64,000 bases of DNA from an uncultured Clostridia bacterium (GTDB lineage Bacteria; Bacillota; Clostridia; TANB77; CAG-508), in NCBI GenBank assembly GCA_944392805.1, contig CALXXZ010000009.1:1-64000 (forward strand), in the 5' to 3' direction. The position numbers and the translations under genes are program-made. Position 1 is the stretch's first letter, and every line of letters starts with the position of its first letter. Below are positions 19,153-28,909 of the stretch, in pieces. Below the pieces are notes generated by a model that saw only the letters and a list, made by a program, of their open reading frames with translations, was not told the DNA's origin and did not search any database.

Positions 19153-19184
19153 AAAAGAGACTATTTTTACATAGTCTCTTTTTG
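19153..19184 (+). terminator. Terminator of the HD-GYP gene
   Basis: 12-bp stem (AAAAGAGACTAT/ATAGTCTCTTTT) followed by TTG. Confidence 0.85.
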
Positions 19185-19297
19185 CATACATTTAATATTA
19201 GCAAAAAGAGAAAATGAAAAATATGCAAAAAGAATAACTAATTGAATGAAAAAATAATAGAAAAACAGTATAATATTACCTGAAAGAGGTGGTATAA

Positions 19298-20227
19298 GTG
19301 AACATTTTTAAAAAGGGAAATAATCTAACCCTTTGGTGGGTGAGGTTTAGGCGACTCACGGACAATTGGTTATTATATAAAAAACATAAAATAAAAGAAT
19401 CAACATATTTGAATTATAATTATATTATAAATACATATCTAAACAAAAAATTCGAAAAAAAGAGATTAAGTTATTTTCTAGATTATGATATGAATGAATT
19501 TATAGATAATCTAGAAAATAATTTATCAAATAAAACTGTAAGAGATATAGTATTAAAATCAATATTAAAATATGCGGAAAGAAAATACAACACAAATTTT
19601 AAATTAGATTTAATAACAATGCCAACATCAGAAAAAACAGAATTACAAGTATTTAATGAAAAAGAAATAAAAAAAATAGAAAAAGTATGTATAAAATCAG
19701 AAGACATAAGAAATATAGGAATATTAATAGCAATATACACAGGAATGAGAATTGGTGAAATATGTGCATTAAAATGGGAACACATTGATTTAAACAAAAA
19801 ATTAATCAATGTTAAACAAACATTGCAAAGAGTATATGTAGAAAAAAATAAAACAAAAGTAATAATAACACCACCAAAGACAAAGACATCAGAAAGAAAA
19901 ATTCCTATACCACAAATGTTATATGATGAATTAAAGACAAGAAGCATTAATTACTCAAAACAAGCGTATGTAATAACAGGGTTAGAAGATAAGTATATAG
20001 AACCAAGAAGTTTTCAATATGTATATAAAAAAACACTTGAAACATGTGAAGTTAAATACAGAAATTTTCATTGTTTAAGACATACTTTTGCAACAAGATG
20101 TATAAGAGTAGGCAGGGATATAAAATCTTTAAGTGAAGTTTTAGGACATGCAGATGTTAATATAACATTAAACAGATATGTACATTCATCTTATAATTCA
20201 AAGAAAAAATTTATGGAAAAATTATAA
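19298..20227 (+). CDS. Tyrosine recombinase (integrase), orphan
   Basis: 309 residues of the phage-integrase/XerC-like family, which cut and rejoin DNA through a 3'-phosphotyrosine. Catalytic residues are complete: Arg151 (GMRIGE), His258 and Arg261 (HCLRH), His284 (LGHADVNIT) and Tyr294 (NRYVH). The N-terminal ~100 residues form a SAM-like core-binding domain. Start is GTG after GAGGTG. A TATAAT lies at 19269-19274. No excisionase, phage genes or tRNA flank it and no direct repeats were seen, so it is either a remnant of a lost element or a domesticated invertase. DNA composition matches its neighbours. Confidence 0.9.
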   Translation: MNIFKKGNNLTLWWVRFRRLTDNWLLYKKHKIKESTYLNYNYIINTYLNKKFEKKRLSYFLDYDMNEFIDNLENNLSNKTVRDIVLKSILKYAERKYNTNFKLDLITMPTSEKTELQVFNEKEIKKIEKVCIKSEDIRNIGILIAIYTGMRIGEICALKWEHIDLNKKLINVKQTLQRVYVEKNKTKVIITPPKTKTSERKIPIPQMLYDELKTRSINYSKQAYVITGLEDKYIEPRSFQYVYKKTLETCEVKYRNFHCLRHTFATRCIRVGRDIKSLSEVLGHADVNITLNRYVHSSYNSKKKFMEKL

Positions 20228-20240
20228 TAAACAAAAGATA

Positions 20241-20264
20241 AGAGGGCATAAGGATGCGCCCTCT
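20241..20264. terminator. Terminator shared by the integrase and tex
   Basis: AGAGGGC/GCCCTCT stem (7 bp) with a 10-base loop and ATATTTTC on the plus side. It overlaps the stop codon of tex on the minus strand. Confidence 0.7.
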
Positions 20265-22446
20265 ATATTTTCATAGAAAGACCAACTTTTTTTCTTTCTT
20301 GATCTAATTTTATAACTTTAACTTTTACAATATCACCAACTGAAACAACTTCAGAAGGAGATTTAATATAAGAATTGCTCATTTCAGAGATATGAACAAG
20401 TCCATCATATTTTACCCCAATATCAACAAAAGCCCCAAAATCTATAACATTACGAACAGTACCAGTAAGAACCATACCTTCAGTTAAATCTTCAAATTTT
20501 AGAACATCACTACGAAGTACAGGTTTTGGCATACTATCTCTTGGGTCACGACCAGGTTTAGATAATTCTGAAATAATATCAGTCAAAGTCATTTCACCAA
20601 TATCAAGCTCTTTAGAAAGAGAATTAACATCTAAAGTACTTAATTGATATTTTAAATCATTTAATCTATCTTTATTTTTTAAATCATTTTTATCAAAACC
20701 TAATTTAGATAAAAGTTTTTCAGTTTGTTCATAACTTTCTGGGTGAACAGCAGTATTTTCTAATGGGTTAATTCCGTCAGGAATTCTGATAAAACCGGCA
20801 CATTGTTCATAAGCCACTTTTCCTAATTTAGGAACTTTTAGAAGTTCTTTTCTTTCTTTTAACTTACCATTTTCATCTCTATATTTAACAATATTTTTAG
20901 CAATTGTACTATTAATACCAGAAACATAAGATAAAAGTGAAGGAGTAGCAGTATTAACATCAACACCAACTTTATTAACACTATCTTCAACAACACCTGT
21001 TAAACTTTCTGATAATTTTTTCTGATTAACATCATGTTGATATTGGCCAACACCAATAGCTTTTGGGTCAATTTTTACAAGTTCAGCAAGAGGATCTTGA
21101 AGTCTACGTGCAATTGAAATTGCACCTCTAATTGAAACATTTATATCAGGATATTCTTCAGTTGCAAGTTTAGATGCAGAATATACAGATGCGCCAGCCT
21201 CACTGACAATAACATAACAAATATCATGTTTAACTTCTTTAATCATCTCAGCGACAAACATTTCTGACTCTCTTGAAGCAGTACCATTACCAATTGCAAT
21301 CATATCAACATGATTCTTGTTAATTAAATCTAAAAGAGTTTTCTTTGCACCATCTACATCATTTTGAGGAGCTGTAGGATATACAGTTGCAGTATCTAAA
21401 ACTTTTCCTGTTTCATCTATAACAGCTATTTTACAACCTGTTCTATAAGCTGGGTCAAATCCCATAACAGTTTTACCTTTTATAGGAGCTCCTAATAATA
21501 ATTGTTTTGCATTTTGACCAAAAACTTTTATAGCTTTATCTTCAGCTTTTTCAGTTAAATCAGAACGAATTTCTCTATCAATAGAAGGTTCAATTAATCT
21601 TTTAAAAGCATCTAAAATAGTTGCTTGAAGCATTTCAGTAAATTGATTTTTTCCTTTTAGAATATCTTTTTCCATATAAGATAAAATTTTATCTTCAGGT
21701 TTAGTTATAGAAACTTTTAAGAATTCTTCAGTTTCACTTCTATTAATTGCTAAAATTCTATGACTTGGAAGTTTGCAAACTAATTCTGAAAAATCATAGT
21801 ACATTTCATAATTAGATTTTTCATCAGGCTTTGAAGCTTTTGTAACAATTGTTCCTTCTTTATAACAAACTCTTTTAATATATTTTCTGAATTTTGGATT
21901 ATCAGAAATATTTTCGGCAATAATATCTAAAGCACCTTGAATTGCTTCTTGGGCATTTGCTACAACTTTATCTTTATTTTTCTTATCTTCATCAGATAAT
22001 TTATCAATATTAACATATTGTTTTGCAATATCTTCTATAGGTGTTTTTTCTTCTTGCTCTAGTATTATTTGAGCTAAAGGTTCTAAGCCCTTTGCCTTTG
22101 CAACAGTTGCTCTTGTTTTCTTTTTCTGTTTATATGGTCTATATAAATCTTCTACATCAGCAAGAGTCTCAGCAGTAGCAATTGCTATAGTTAATTCATC
22201 AGTTAATTTTCCTTGTTCATCAATTGATTTTATTACTTCTGCTTTACGAGTTTCTAAATTTCTTAAATAAGTTAATCTTTCTCCTAAATCTCTTAAAATT
22301 TCATCACTTAATCCACCAGTTACTTCTTTTCTGTAACGTGCAATAAATGGAATAGTGTTTCCTTCATCAATTAGCTTTACAGCATTTTCTACTTGCGTAG
22401 GTTTTACATTTAATTCTTCTGCAATTTTGTTAATAATTTTTTCCAT
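20263..22446 (-). CDS. tex: Tex family RNA-binding transcription accessory protein
   Basis: 727 residues, normal for Tex. An N-terminal helical region (VKLIDEGNTIPFIARYRKEVTGGLSD) is followed by a YqgF-like RNase H fold (MGFDPAYRTGCKIAVID), helix-hairpin-helix segments (NVNTATPSLLSYVSGI) and a C-terminal S1 RNA-binding domain (GMVLTGTVRNVIDFGAFVDI). The family binds nucleic acid and affects transcription and ribosome-linked processes; its exact role in Clostridia is not settled. AGAAAGGAC precedes the ATG. The upstream gap holds a large inverted repeat. Confidence 0.95.
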   Translation of the reverse strand: MEKIINKIAEELNVKPTQVENAVKLIDEGNTIPFIARYRKEVTGGLSDEILRDLGERLTYLRNLETRKAEVIKSIDEQGKLTDELTIAIATAETLADVEDLYRPYKQKKKTRATVAKAKGLEPLAQIILEQEEKTPIEDIAKQYVNIDKLSDEDKKNKDKVVANAQEAIQGALDIIAENISDNPKFRKYIKRVCYKEGTIVTKASKPDEKSNYEMYYDFSELVCKLPSHRILAINRSETEEFLKVSITKPEDKILSYMEKDILKGKNQFTEMLQATILDAFKRLIEPSIDREIRSDLTEKAEDKAIKVFGQNAKQLLLGAPIKGKTVMGFDPAYRTGCKIAVIDETGKVLDTATVYPTAPQNDVDGAKKTLLDLINKNHVDMIAIGNGTASRESEMFVAEMIKEVKHDICYVIVSEAGASVYSASKLATEEYPDINVSIRGAISIARRLQDPLAELVKIDPKAIGVGQYQHDVNQKKLSESLTGVVEDSVNKVGVDVNTATPSLLSYVSGINSTIAKNIVKYRDENGKLKERKELLKVPKLGKVAYEQCAGFIRIPDGINPLENTAVHPESYEQTEKLLSKLGFDKNDLKNKDRLNDLKYQLSTLDVNSLSKELDIGEMTLTDIISELSKPGRDPRDSMPKPVLRSDVLKFEDLTEGMVLTGTVRNVIDFGAFVDIGVKYDGLVHISEMSNSYIKSPSEVVSVGDIVKVKVIKLDQERKKVGLSMKI

Positions 22447-22471
22447 ATTTTTGTCCTTTCTATTTGCTCCA

Positions 22472-22653
22472 AAGGGGACGGTCCTGTTTTGAAGGGGACG
22501 GTCCTCTTTGGTGTATTTTATTCAAAATGGGATAGGCCCTCTTTTGAGATTATATATGTATTTTTTAGGAAATGCAAGAAAATTTACATAGAATTTTAAA
22601 AATACATAATACACCAAAGAGGACCGTCCCCTTCAAAACAGGACCGTCCCTTT
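22472..22653. repeat. REP-like inverted repeat, about 46-bp arms
   Basis: The left arm (22472-22517) holds two tandem GGGACGGTCCT units, GACGGTCCTGTTTTG then GACGGTCCTCTTTGG. The right arm (22608-22653) is its reverse complement with one visible mismatch near the outer end. The spacer is ~90 bases. In RNA this would fold into a very long hairpin. It fills most of the gap between tex and pflB. Similar GGGACGGTTCT elements in other Clostridia are mobilised or maintained by Y1/REP-type transposases; none is in this window. Confidence 0.85.
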
Positions 22654-22659
22654 TTAGTA

Positions 22660-22688
22660 TTGACAAAATTCTACATTATAGGTATAAT
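22660..22688 (+). promoter_or_regulatory. Promoter of pflB
   Basis: Consensus TTGACA-N17-TATAAT beginning seven bases after the end of the long inverted repeat. It is the best promoter match in the window, fitting a highly expressed fermentation gene. Confidence 0.8.
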
Positions 22689-22759
22689 GTCAAATGGCAA
22701 AAAAATAAATTATAAAAAATAGTAAAAATGGAAATAATAAAATAAATGGAGGTAATGAT

Positions 22760-24997
22760 ATGAAATTTGAAGAGTGGAAAGACTTTAAAGCGGGAGACTG
22801 GCAAAGAGAAATAAATGTTAGAGACTTTATACAAAGAAATTACACACCATATGAAGGAGATGCAAGCTTTTTAAAAGGAACAACAGAAAAAACAAAAAAA
22901 TTATGGGATGAAGTATTAGAATTGTATAAAAAAGAACATGAAGCACAAGGTGGAGTATTAGACATAGATACAAAAACAATATCAACAGTATCAAGCCATG
23001 AAGCTGGATATATAGATAAAGACCTAGAAGAAGTAGTTGGTTTACAAACAGATAAACCATTAAAAAGAGCGATAATGCCATATGGAGGAATAAAAATAGT
23101 AGAAAAATCTTGTGAAGCATATGGTAGAAAAGTAGATCCAGAAGTAGACTATATATTTAATAATGTAAGAAAAACACATAATGATGGTGTATTTAGTGTA
23201 TATACACCAGATATAAGAGCTGCAAGAAGTTCACATTTAATAACAGGATTACCAGATGGATATGGAAGAGGAAGAATAATAGGAGATTATAGAAGAGTAG
23301 CTTTATATGGTGTTGATGCATTAATCGAAGAAAAACAACAAGAATTAGATGTTTTAAATGTAGATGATTTCACAGAAAAAGTAATTAGAGAAAGAGAAGA
23401 AATATTTGAACAAATAAAAGCATTAAAAGCATTAAAAGTAATGGCAGGCAAATATGGATTTGATATTTCAAAACCAGCTAAAAATGCAAAAGAAGCAGTA
23501 CAATGGTTATATTTTGGATACTTAGGAGCAGTAAAAGATCAAAATGGAGCTGCAATGAGTATAGGAAGAACATCAACATTCTTAGATATATATTTTGAAA
23601 GAGACATGAAAAATGGAATATTAACAGAAGAACAAGCACAAGAAATAATGGATCATTTTGTAATGAAACTAAGACTTGTAAGATTTTTAAGAACACCAGA
23701 ATATAATGAATTATTTAGTGGTGACCCTGTATGGGTAACTGAAAGTATTGGTGGAATGGGAATTGATGGTAGAACATTAGTAACTAAAAACTCATTTAGA
23801 GTATTACACACATTAGAGAACTTAGGACCAGCACCAGAACCAAATTTAACAGTATTATGGTCAACAAGATTGCCAGAAGGCTTCAAAAAATATACAGCAA
23901 ATTTATCAATAAAAACATCATCAATACAATATGAAAATGATGATGTAATGAGAGTAACTTTAGGAGATGATTACGGAATAGCATGTTGTGTATCACCAAT
24001 GAAAATTGGAAAACAGATGCAATTCTTTGGAGCAAGAGCTAACTTAGCAAAAACATTATTATATGCAATAAATGGTGGAAGAGACGAAATATCAGGAAAA
24101 CAAGTAACACCAAGATTTGAACCAATAACAACAGAATATCTAGACTATGATGAAGTAATGCTTAAATTTGACCAAATGATGGATTATGTTGCAAAAACAT
24201 ATATAAAAGCACTAAATGCAATACATTATATGCATGACAAATATTCATATGAAGCAATAGAAATGGCATTACATGATAAAGATATAATAAGAACAATGGC
24301 ATGTGGTATTGCAGGTTTATCAGTAGTAGCAGACTCATTATCAGCAATAAAATATGCAAAAGTAAAAGTAATAAGAAATGAAGATGGATTAGCAGTAGAC
24401 TATAAAATAGAAGGAGATTATCCTAAATTTGGAAATGATGATGAAAGAGTAGATGAAATAGCACAAAAAATAGCTGGACAATTTTTAAATAAATTAAAAA
24501 GATATCCAACATATAGAGATGCAAAACACACATTATCAATATTAACAATCACATCAAATGTTGTATATGGTAAAGCAACAGGAAATACACCTGATGGAAG
24601 AAAAGCAGGAGAACCATTTGGACCAGGAGCAAACCCTCTACATGGTAGAGATACAAATGGAGCATTAGCAGTAATGAATTCAATTGCTAAATTACCATTT
24701 GAAGATGCAGAAGATGGTATATCATATACATTTTCAATTACACCTGGAACATTAGGACAAGATGAAGAAACAAAAGTTAATAACTTAGTAAATATGTTAG
24801 ATGGATTTTTTGCACAAACAGGACATCATATAAATGTAAATGTTTTTGATAGAGCATTATTAGAAGATGCTATGGAACATCCTGAAAAATATCCTCAACT
24901 TACTATAAGAGTATCAGGATATGCAGTTCACTTTACAAAATTAACAAGAGAACAACAATTAGATGTAATAAATAGAACAATTCATGAAAAAATATAG
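22760..24997 (+). CDS. pflB: Pyruvate formate-lyase
   Basis: 745-residue glycyl-radical enzyme converting pyruvate and CoA to acetyl-CoA and formate in anaerobic metabolism. The paired active-site cysteines are in GIACCVSPM near residue 412, and the radical glycine is in RVSGYAVHF near residue 720. [20 protein letters not shown] is also typical. Length is normal. TGGAGG precedes the ATG. The activating enzyme follows after a strong hairpin. Confidence 0.97.
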   Translation: MKFEEWKDFKAGDWQREINVRDFIQRNYTPYEGDASFLKGTTEKTKKLWDEVLELYKKEHEAQGGVLDIDTKTISTVSSHEAGYIDKDLEEVVGLQTDKPLKRAIMPYGGIKIVEKSCEAYGRKVDPEVDYIFNNVRKTHNDGVFSVYTPDIRAARSSHLITGLPDGYGRGRIIGDYRRVALYGVDALIEEKQQELDVLNVDDFTEKVIREREEIFEQIKALKALKVMAGKYGFDISKPAKNAKEAVQWLYFGYLGAVKDQNGAAMSIGRTSTFLDIYFERDMKNGILTEEQAQEIMDHFVMKLRLVRFLRTPEYNELFSGDPVWVTESIGGMGIDGRTLVTKNSFRVLHTLENLGPAPEPNLTVLWSTRLPEGFKKYTANLSIKTSSIQYENDDVMRVTLGDDYGIACCVSPMKIGKQMQFFGARANLAKTLLYAINGGRDEISGKQVTPRFEPITTEYLDYDEVMLKFDQMMDYVAKTYIKALNAIHYMHDKYSYEAIEMALHDKDIIRTMACGIAGLSVVADSLSAIKYAKVKVIRNEDGLAVDYKIEGDYPKFGNDDERVDEIAQKIAGQFLNKLKRYPTYRDAKHTLSILTITSNVVYGKATGNTPDGRKAGEPFGPGANPLHGRDTNGALAVMNSIAKLPFEDAEDGISYTFSITPGTLGQDEETKVNNLVNMLDGFFAQTGHHINVNVFDRALLEDAMEHPEKYPQLTIRVSGYAVHFTKLTREQQLDVINRTIHEKI

Positions 24998-25000
24998 GGA

Positions 25001-25057
25001 AAATTGGGGACGGTTCTCTTTTTGTCCAAAGGGAAAAAAGAGAACCGTCCCCAAATT
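25001..25057. repeat. REP-like hairpin between pflB and pflA
   Basis: Near-perfect ~20-bp inverted repeat: GGGGACGGTTCTCTTTTT (25006-25023) and its complement (25034-25052), with loop GTCCAAAGGG, three bases after the pflB stop. It shares the GGGACGGT core with the repeat upstream of pflB. As RNA it could lower pflA expression relative to pflB or protect the pflB message. Confidence 0.85.
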
Positions 25058-25101
25058 GCCAAAAAGGAAAAAAAGGGACAGAGATTAAACAGGAGGAGAT
25101 T

Positions 25102-25827
25102 ATGGAGAAAGATTTGAAATATTATGCAAAAATACATTCAGTTGAGAGCTTTGGAGCAGTAGATGGTCCTGGTATAAGATACGTAATATTTCTACAAGGA
25201 TGCCATCTAAAGTGTAAATACTGCCATAATAGAGATACATGGGATATAAATGGTGGAGAATATAAATCAGTTGATGAAATTTTTGAAAAAGTAAAAAGAT
25301 ATAAAAATTACATCATGCCATCAGGAGGTGTTACAGTAACTGGTGGAGAACCTCTTTTACAAGTTAAATTTTTGATAGAATTTTTTAAAAGGTTAAAATC
25401 AGAAGGAATTTCTACTTGCATAGATACTTCTGGAATGGTTGAGATTACAGACGAAATAAAAGAATTATTACGACTAACAGATTTAGTATTATTAGATATA
25501 AAACATATAGATGATGAAAAGTGTAAACAGTTAGTAGGAATATCTAACAAGAAAGAATTAGAGTTTGCAAAGTATTTAAGTGATAATAATATAAAGATTT
25601 GGATAAGGCAAGTACTTATACCAGGATATACAGATGATGAAAAAGATTTATTAAAATTAAAAGAATTCATAAATAGTTTAAAAACTGTTGAAAAAGTACA
25701 GATTTTACCATATCACAGTATGGGAAAATATAAATGGGAAAAATTAGGACTAAAATATGAATTAGAAGATGTTAGAGATGCAACTCAAGAAGATGTGGAT
25801 AGAGCTAAAAAAATAATAGGTATTTAA
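25102..25827 (+). CDS. pflA: Pyruvate formate-lyase activating enzyme
   Basis: Radical-SAM enzyme (241 residues) that installs the glycyl radical on PflB using SAM and a [4Fe-4S] cluster. The cluster cysteines are 34, 38 and 41 in GCHLKCKYCHNRD (CX3CX2C), followed by the SAM-binding VTGGEPLLQ. AGGAGGAG precedes the ATG. The gene is 104 bases after pflB with a REP-like hairpin between, and ends before a strong terminator. Confidence 0.96.
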   Translation: MEKDLKYYAKIHSVESFGAVDGPGIRYVIFLQGCHLKCKYCHNRDTWDINGGEYKSVDEIFEKVKRYKNYIMPSGGVTVTGGEPLLQVKFLIEFFKRLKSEGISTCIDTSGMVEITDEIKELLRLTDLVLLDIKHIDDEKCKQLVGISNKKELEFAKYLSDNNIKIWIRQVLIPGYTDDEKDLLKLKEFINSLKTVEKVQILPYHSMGKYKWEKLGLKYELEDVRDATQEDVDRAKKIIGI

Positions 25828-25840
25828 TGTTTCGACTTAC

Positions 25841-25880
25841 AAAAAACGTTGTACAAATTATAAAGTACAACGTTTTTTAA
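25841..25880 (+). terminator. Terminator of pflBA
   Basis: 14-bp perfect stem (AAAAAACGTTGTAC/GTACAACGTTTTTT) with a 10-base loop. Confidence 0.9.
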
Positions 25881-25957
25881 TAAAATTTTAATAAAAGTCT
25901 ACAAATTTTAGAAAAAGTATGATAGAATAACCTAAAAATGAATAGGAGTGTGTAAAA

Positions 25958-26665
25958 ATGTCAGAAGCAAAGTATAAAAGAGTACTACTAAAACTTAGTG
26001 GAGAAGCATTAGCAGGAGATCAAAAAACAGGAGTAAACTCAGAAGTAGTAGGAAATATATGCGACAAAATCAAAGAAATAGTAGAAATGGGAGTAGAAGT
26101 AGCAATAGTAGTAGGAGGAGGAAACTTCTGGAGAGGAAGACAAGGACATCAAATGGAAAGAACAACAGCAGACTATATGGGAATGTTAGCAACAGCAATG
26201 AATGGATTAGCACTTCAAGATGCATTAGAAGTGAGAGGAATACACTCAAGAGTACAAACAGCAATAGAAATGAGAGAAATAGCAGAACCATTTATACAAA
26301 GAAAAGCAGAAAAACACTTAGGAAGAGGAAGAGTAGTAATATTTGCATGTGGAACTGGACACCCATATTTCACAACAGATACCGCAGCAGTGTTAAGAGC
26401 AACAGAAATAAAAGCAGATATTATATTATTGGGAAAAGCAATAGATGCAGTATATTCCGCAGATCCAAAAATACAACCAGATGCAATTAGGTTTGAAGAA
26501 ATATCATATTTAGATGTATTAAATAAAGATTTGAAAGTAATGGATTCTACAGCAACTGCAATGTGTAGAGATAATAATATTCCATTATTAGTATTTGGAA
26601 TTGCAGATCCAGAAAATATAGTAAGAGCAGTTAAAGGAGAAAAAATAGGTACAATAGTATCATAG
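25958..26665 (+). CDS. pyrH: UMP kinase
   Basis: 235-residue bacterial UMP kinase of the amino-acid-kinase fold, phosphorylating UMP to UDP; it links the pyrimidine pathway at the window start to nucleotide pools. [14 protein letters not shown] (phosphate binding), [10 protein letters not shown] and [20 protein letters not shown] are typical. TAGGAGTG precedes the ATG. It heads an operon with frr and envelope-lipid genes; rpsB and tsf, its usual upstream neighbours, are absent here. Confidence 0.96.
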   Translation: MSEAKYKRVLLKLSGEALAGDQKTGVNSEVVGNICDKIKEIVEMGVEVAIVVGGGNFWRGRQGHQMERTTADYMGMLATAMNGLALQDALEVRGIHSRVQTAIEMREIAEPFIQRKAEKHLGRGRVVIFACGTGHPYFTTDTAAVLRATEIKADIILLGKAIDAVYSADPKIQPDAIRFEEISYLDVLNKDLKVMDSTATAMCRDNNIPLLVFGIADPENIVRAVKGEKIGTIVS

Positions 26666-26710
26666 TTATATATTAACTTTTATATAAAAATAAAAAAAGG
26701 AGAGAAAATT

Positions 26711-27259
26711 ATGGATTATACAAATTTAAAAGAAAGAATGGAAAAATCAATAGGAGCATATACAGAAAAATTAGCAGAAATAAGAGCTGGAAGAGCAAAT
26801 CCAGCAATATTAAATAAAGTAAAAATAGATTATTATGGAACACCAACACCAATAAATCAAGTAGCTGGAATATCAGTACCAGAAGCTAGATTAATAGTTA
26901 TACAACCATGGGATGTAAGTGTATTAAAAGAAATAGAAAAAGCAATATTAGCATCAGACATAGGATTAAATCCAAATAATGATGGAAAAGTCATAAGACT
27001 AGCTTTCCCTGAATTAAATGAAGAGAGAAGAAAAGAATTAGTAAAAGAAATTAAAAAAATAGCAGAAGAAGCAAAAGTAGCAATAAGATCAATAAGAAGA
27101 GACGGAATAGATGAAGCAAAAACAAAACAAAAAAATAGTGAAATAACAGAAGATGAATTAAAATCAGCAGAAACAGAAATACAAAAAATCACAGACAAAT
27201 ATGTAGAAGAAGTAGATAAAATATTAGCAAACAAAGAAACAGAAATAATGAGTGTATAA
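26711..27259 (+). CDS. frr: Ribosome recycling factor
   Basis: 182 residues, normal length. It splits post-termination ribosomes together with EF-G. The hallmark AEIRAGRANPAIL near the N-terminus, PWDVSVLKEIEKAI in the hinge region and the basic long helix (SIRRDGIDEAK) are present. AAAAGGAGAG lies before the ATG. It follows pyrH by 45 bases, a classical pairing. Confidence 0.97.
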   Translation: MDYTNLKERMEKSIGAYTEKLAEIRAGRANPAILNKVKIDYYGTPTPINQVAGISVPEARLIVIQPWDVSVLKEIEKAILASDIGLNPNNDGKVIRLAFPELNEERRKELVKEIKKIAEEAKVAIRSIRRDGIDEAKTKQKNSEITEDELKSAETEIQKITDKYVEEVDKILANKETEIMSV

Positions 27260-27273
27260 TAGAGGGGAAAAAC

Positions 27274-28161
27274 ATGGAATTTAAAGAAAAATTAAAATTA
27301 TATCAAAAAGGGATAAATAATGAATTAGAAAAATATAATAGAAAACAAGACTGCCCAGAAAAAATATTAAATGAATCTATGGAATATAGTTTGATGGCAG
27401 GAGGAAAACGTTTAAGACCAATATTAGTAATAGCAACATATGAATTATTCAAAAAAGATATAAAAAAATGTTTACCATATGCAGTAGCAATAGAAATGGT
27501 ACACAATTTTTCTTTAATCCATGATGACTTACCTGGAATTGACAATGATGATTTTAGACATGGTAAACCAACAAATCATAAACAATTTGATGAAGCCACA
27601 GCAATACTTGCTGGTGATGGTTTATTAAATAATGCATATATATTAATAAGTGAAGATTTAAAAAAAGCAAAGGACAATGAGTTGTCAACAAAAATAAAAG
27701 TATTTAATGAATTCACAAAAGCAGTAGACAGAATGATTGCAGGAGAATATGTAGATACAGAATATGAAGGAAAGGAGATATTACCAGAATATCTTGAATA
27801 TATACATACAAATAAAACAGGAGCTCTACTAAAATTATGTGTAAGAATGGGAGCAATATTAGCAGGATGCAATGACAATGAATTAGAAAAATTAACAATA
27901 TATGCAGAAAAAATAGGCTTAGCATTTCAAATAAAAGATGATATTTTATCAGAAGAAGGAAATGAAGAAATATTAGGAAAGCCTGTAGGAAATGATAGTG
28001 CATTAGGCAAATGTACATATGTTTCACAATATGGTTTAGAAGGTGCAAAAGAAAAACTAAATAAAATAACAGAAGAAGCAATAGAACAGCTAGAAATGTA
28101 TGGAGAAAAAGCTGAATTTTTAAAACAATTAGCATTATACATACAAAATAGAAATAAATAA
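27274..28161 (+). CDS. ispA: Polyprenyl synthetase (farnesyl diphosphate synthase type)
   Basis: 295 residues, trans-isoprenyl diphosphate synthase making farnesyl-PP (or geranylgeranyl-PP) from IPP and DMAPP. The first Asp-rich motif is HDDLPGIDNDD, the basic GGKRLRP motif binds IPP, and the second Asp-rich motif is FQIKDDIL. The product would feed UppS, encoded next. GAGGGG precedes the ATG, 15 bases after frr. Confidence 0.93.
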   Translation: MEFKEKLKLYQKGINNELEKYNRKQDCPEKILNESMEYSLMAGGKRLRPILVIATYELFKKDIKKCLPYAVAIEMVHNFSLIHDDLPGIDNDDFRHGKPTNHKQFDEATAILAGDGLLNNAYILISEDLKKAKDNELSTKIKVFNEFTKAVDRMIAGEYVDTEYEGKEILPEYLEYIHTNKTGALLKLCVRMGAILAGCNDNELEKLTIYAEKIGLAFQIKDDILSEEGNEEILGKPVGNDSALGKCTYVSQYGLEGAKEKLNKITEEAIEQLEMYGEKAEFLKQLALYIQNRNK

Positions 28162-28171
28162 GGAGAACTTT

Positions 28172-28885
28172 ATGAAATTTGATATAGAAAATATGCCAAA
28201 ACATATTGCAATTATAATGGATGGAAATAGAAGATGGGCAAAAAAACAAGGCAAATCAGCAAGTTTTGGACATAAAGAAGGAGCTAAAACATTAGAAAAA
28301 ATTGTCAGATATGCTAATAAAATAGGATTAAAATATATAACCGTATATGCATTTTCAACAGAGAATTGGAAAAGGGCAGAAGAAGAAGTAAAAGCATTAA
28401 TGGCATTATTACAAAGTTATTTAGATGATTATAGTAAAAGAGCAGATTCTGAAAATATAAGAGTAAAAATTCTTGGAGATATCACAGCACTTTCACAAGG
28501 AATGCAAAAAAGTATAATAAATTGTATGGAAAGAACAAAAAACAATACAGGAGTTACATTTAATATTGCATTAAACTATGGTGGAAGAGATGAAATTGTA
28601 AAATCAGTACAAAATATAGTAAAAGAAGTACAAAATGGAAATATTAAAATTGATGAAATAAATGAAGAAGTAATATCAAATAATTTATATACAAAAGGTC
28701 AACCTGATCCAGATTTATTAATAAGAACAAGTGGAGAAATGAGGTTAAGTAACTTTTTACCATGGCAATTGGTATATTCAGAATTTTTATTTGTTGATAA
28801 AAATTGGCCAGACTTTACAGAAGAAGATTTAGATAATGCAATATTAGAATATCAAAAAAGAACAAGAAAGTTTGGAGCAAATTAA
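28172..28885 (+). CDS. uppS: Undecaprenyl diphosphate synthase
   Basis: 237-residue cis-prenyltransferase that extends farnesyl-PP to the C55 carrier lipid for peptidoglycan. HIAIIMDGNRRWA with the catalytic Asp lies near residue 20, and the IPP-binding PDPDLLIRTSGEMRLSNF lies near the C-terminus. AAGGAGAA precedes the ATG. It is 10 bases after ispA and upstream of cdsA. Confidence 0.96.
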   Translation: MKFDIENMPKHIAIIMDGNRRWAKKQGKSASFGHKEGAKTLEKIVRYANKIGLKYITVYAFSTENWKRAEEEVKALMALLQSYLDDYSKRADSENIRVKILGDITALSQGMQKSIINCMERTKNNTGVTFNIALNYGGRDEIVKSVQNIVKEVQNGNIKIDEINEEVISNNLYTKGQPDPDLLIRTSGEMRLSNFLPWQLVYSEFLFVDKNWPDFTEEDLDNAILEYQKRTRKFGAN

Positions 28886-28909
28886 AATAGCATAAGAAAA
28901 GGAGAAAAA

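Noticed and set aside
26059..26490. 143-residue plus-strand frame inside pyrH
   Set aside because: Arg/Asn/Ser-rich shadow of pyrH in another frame; no family.
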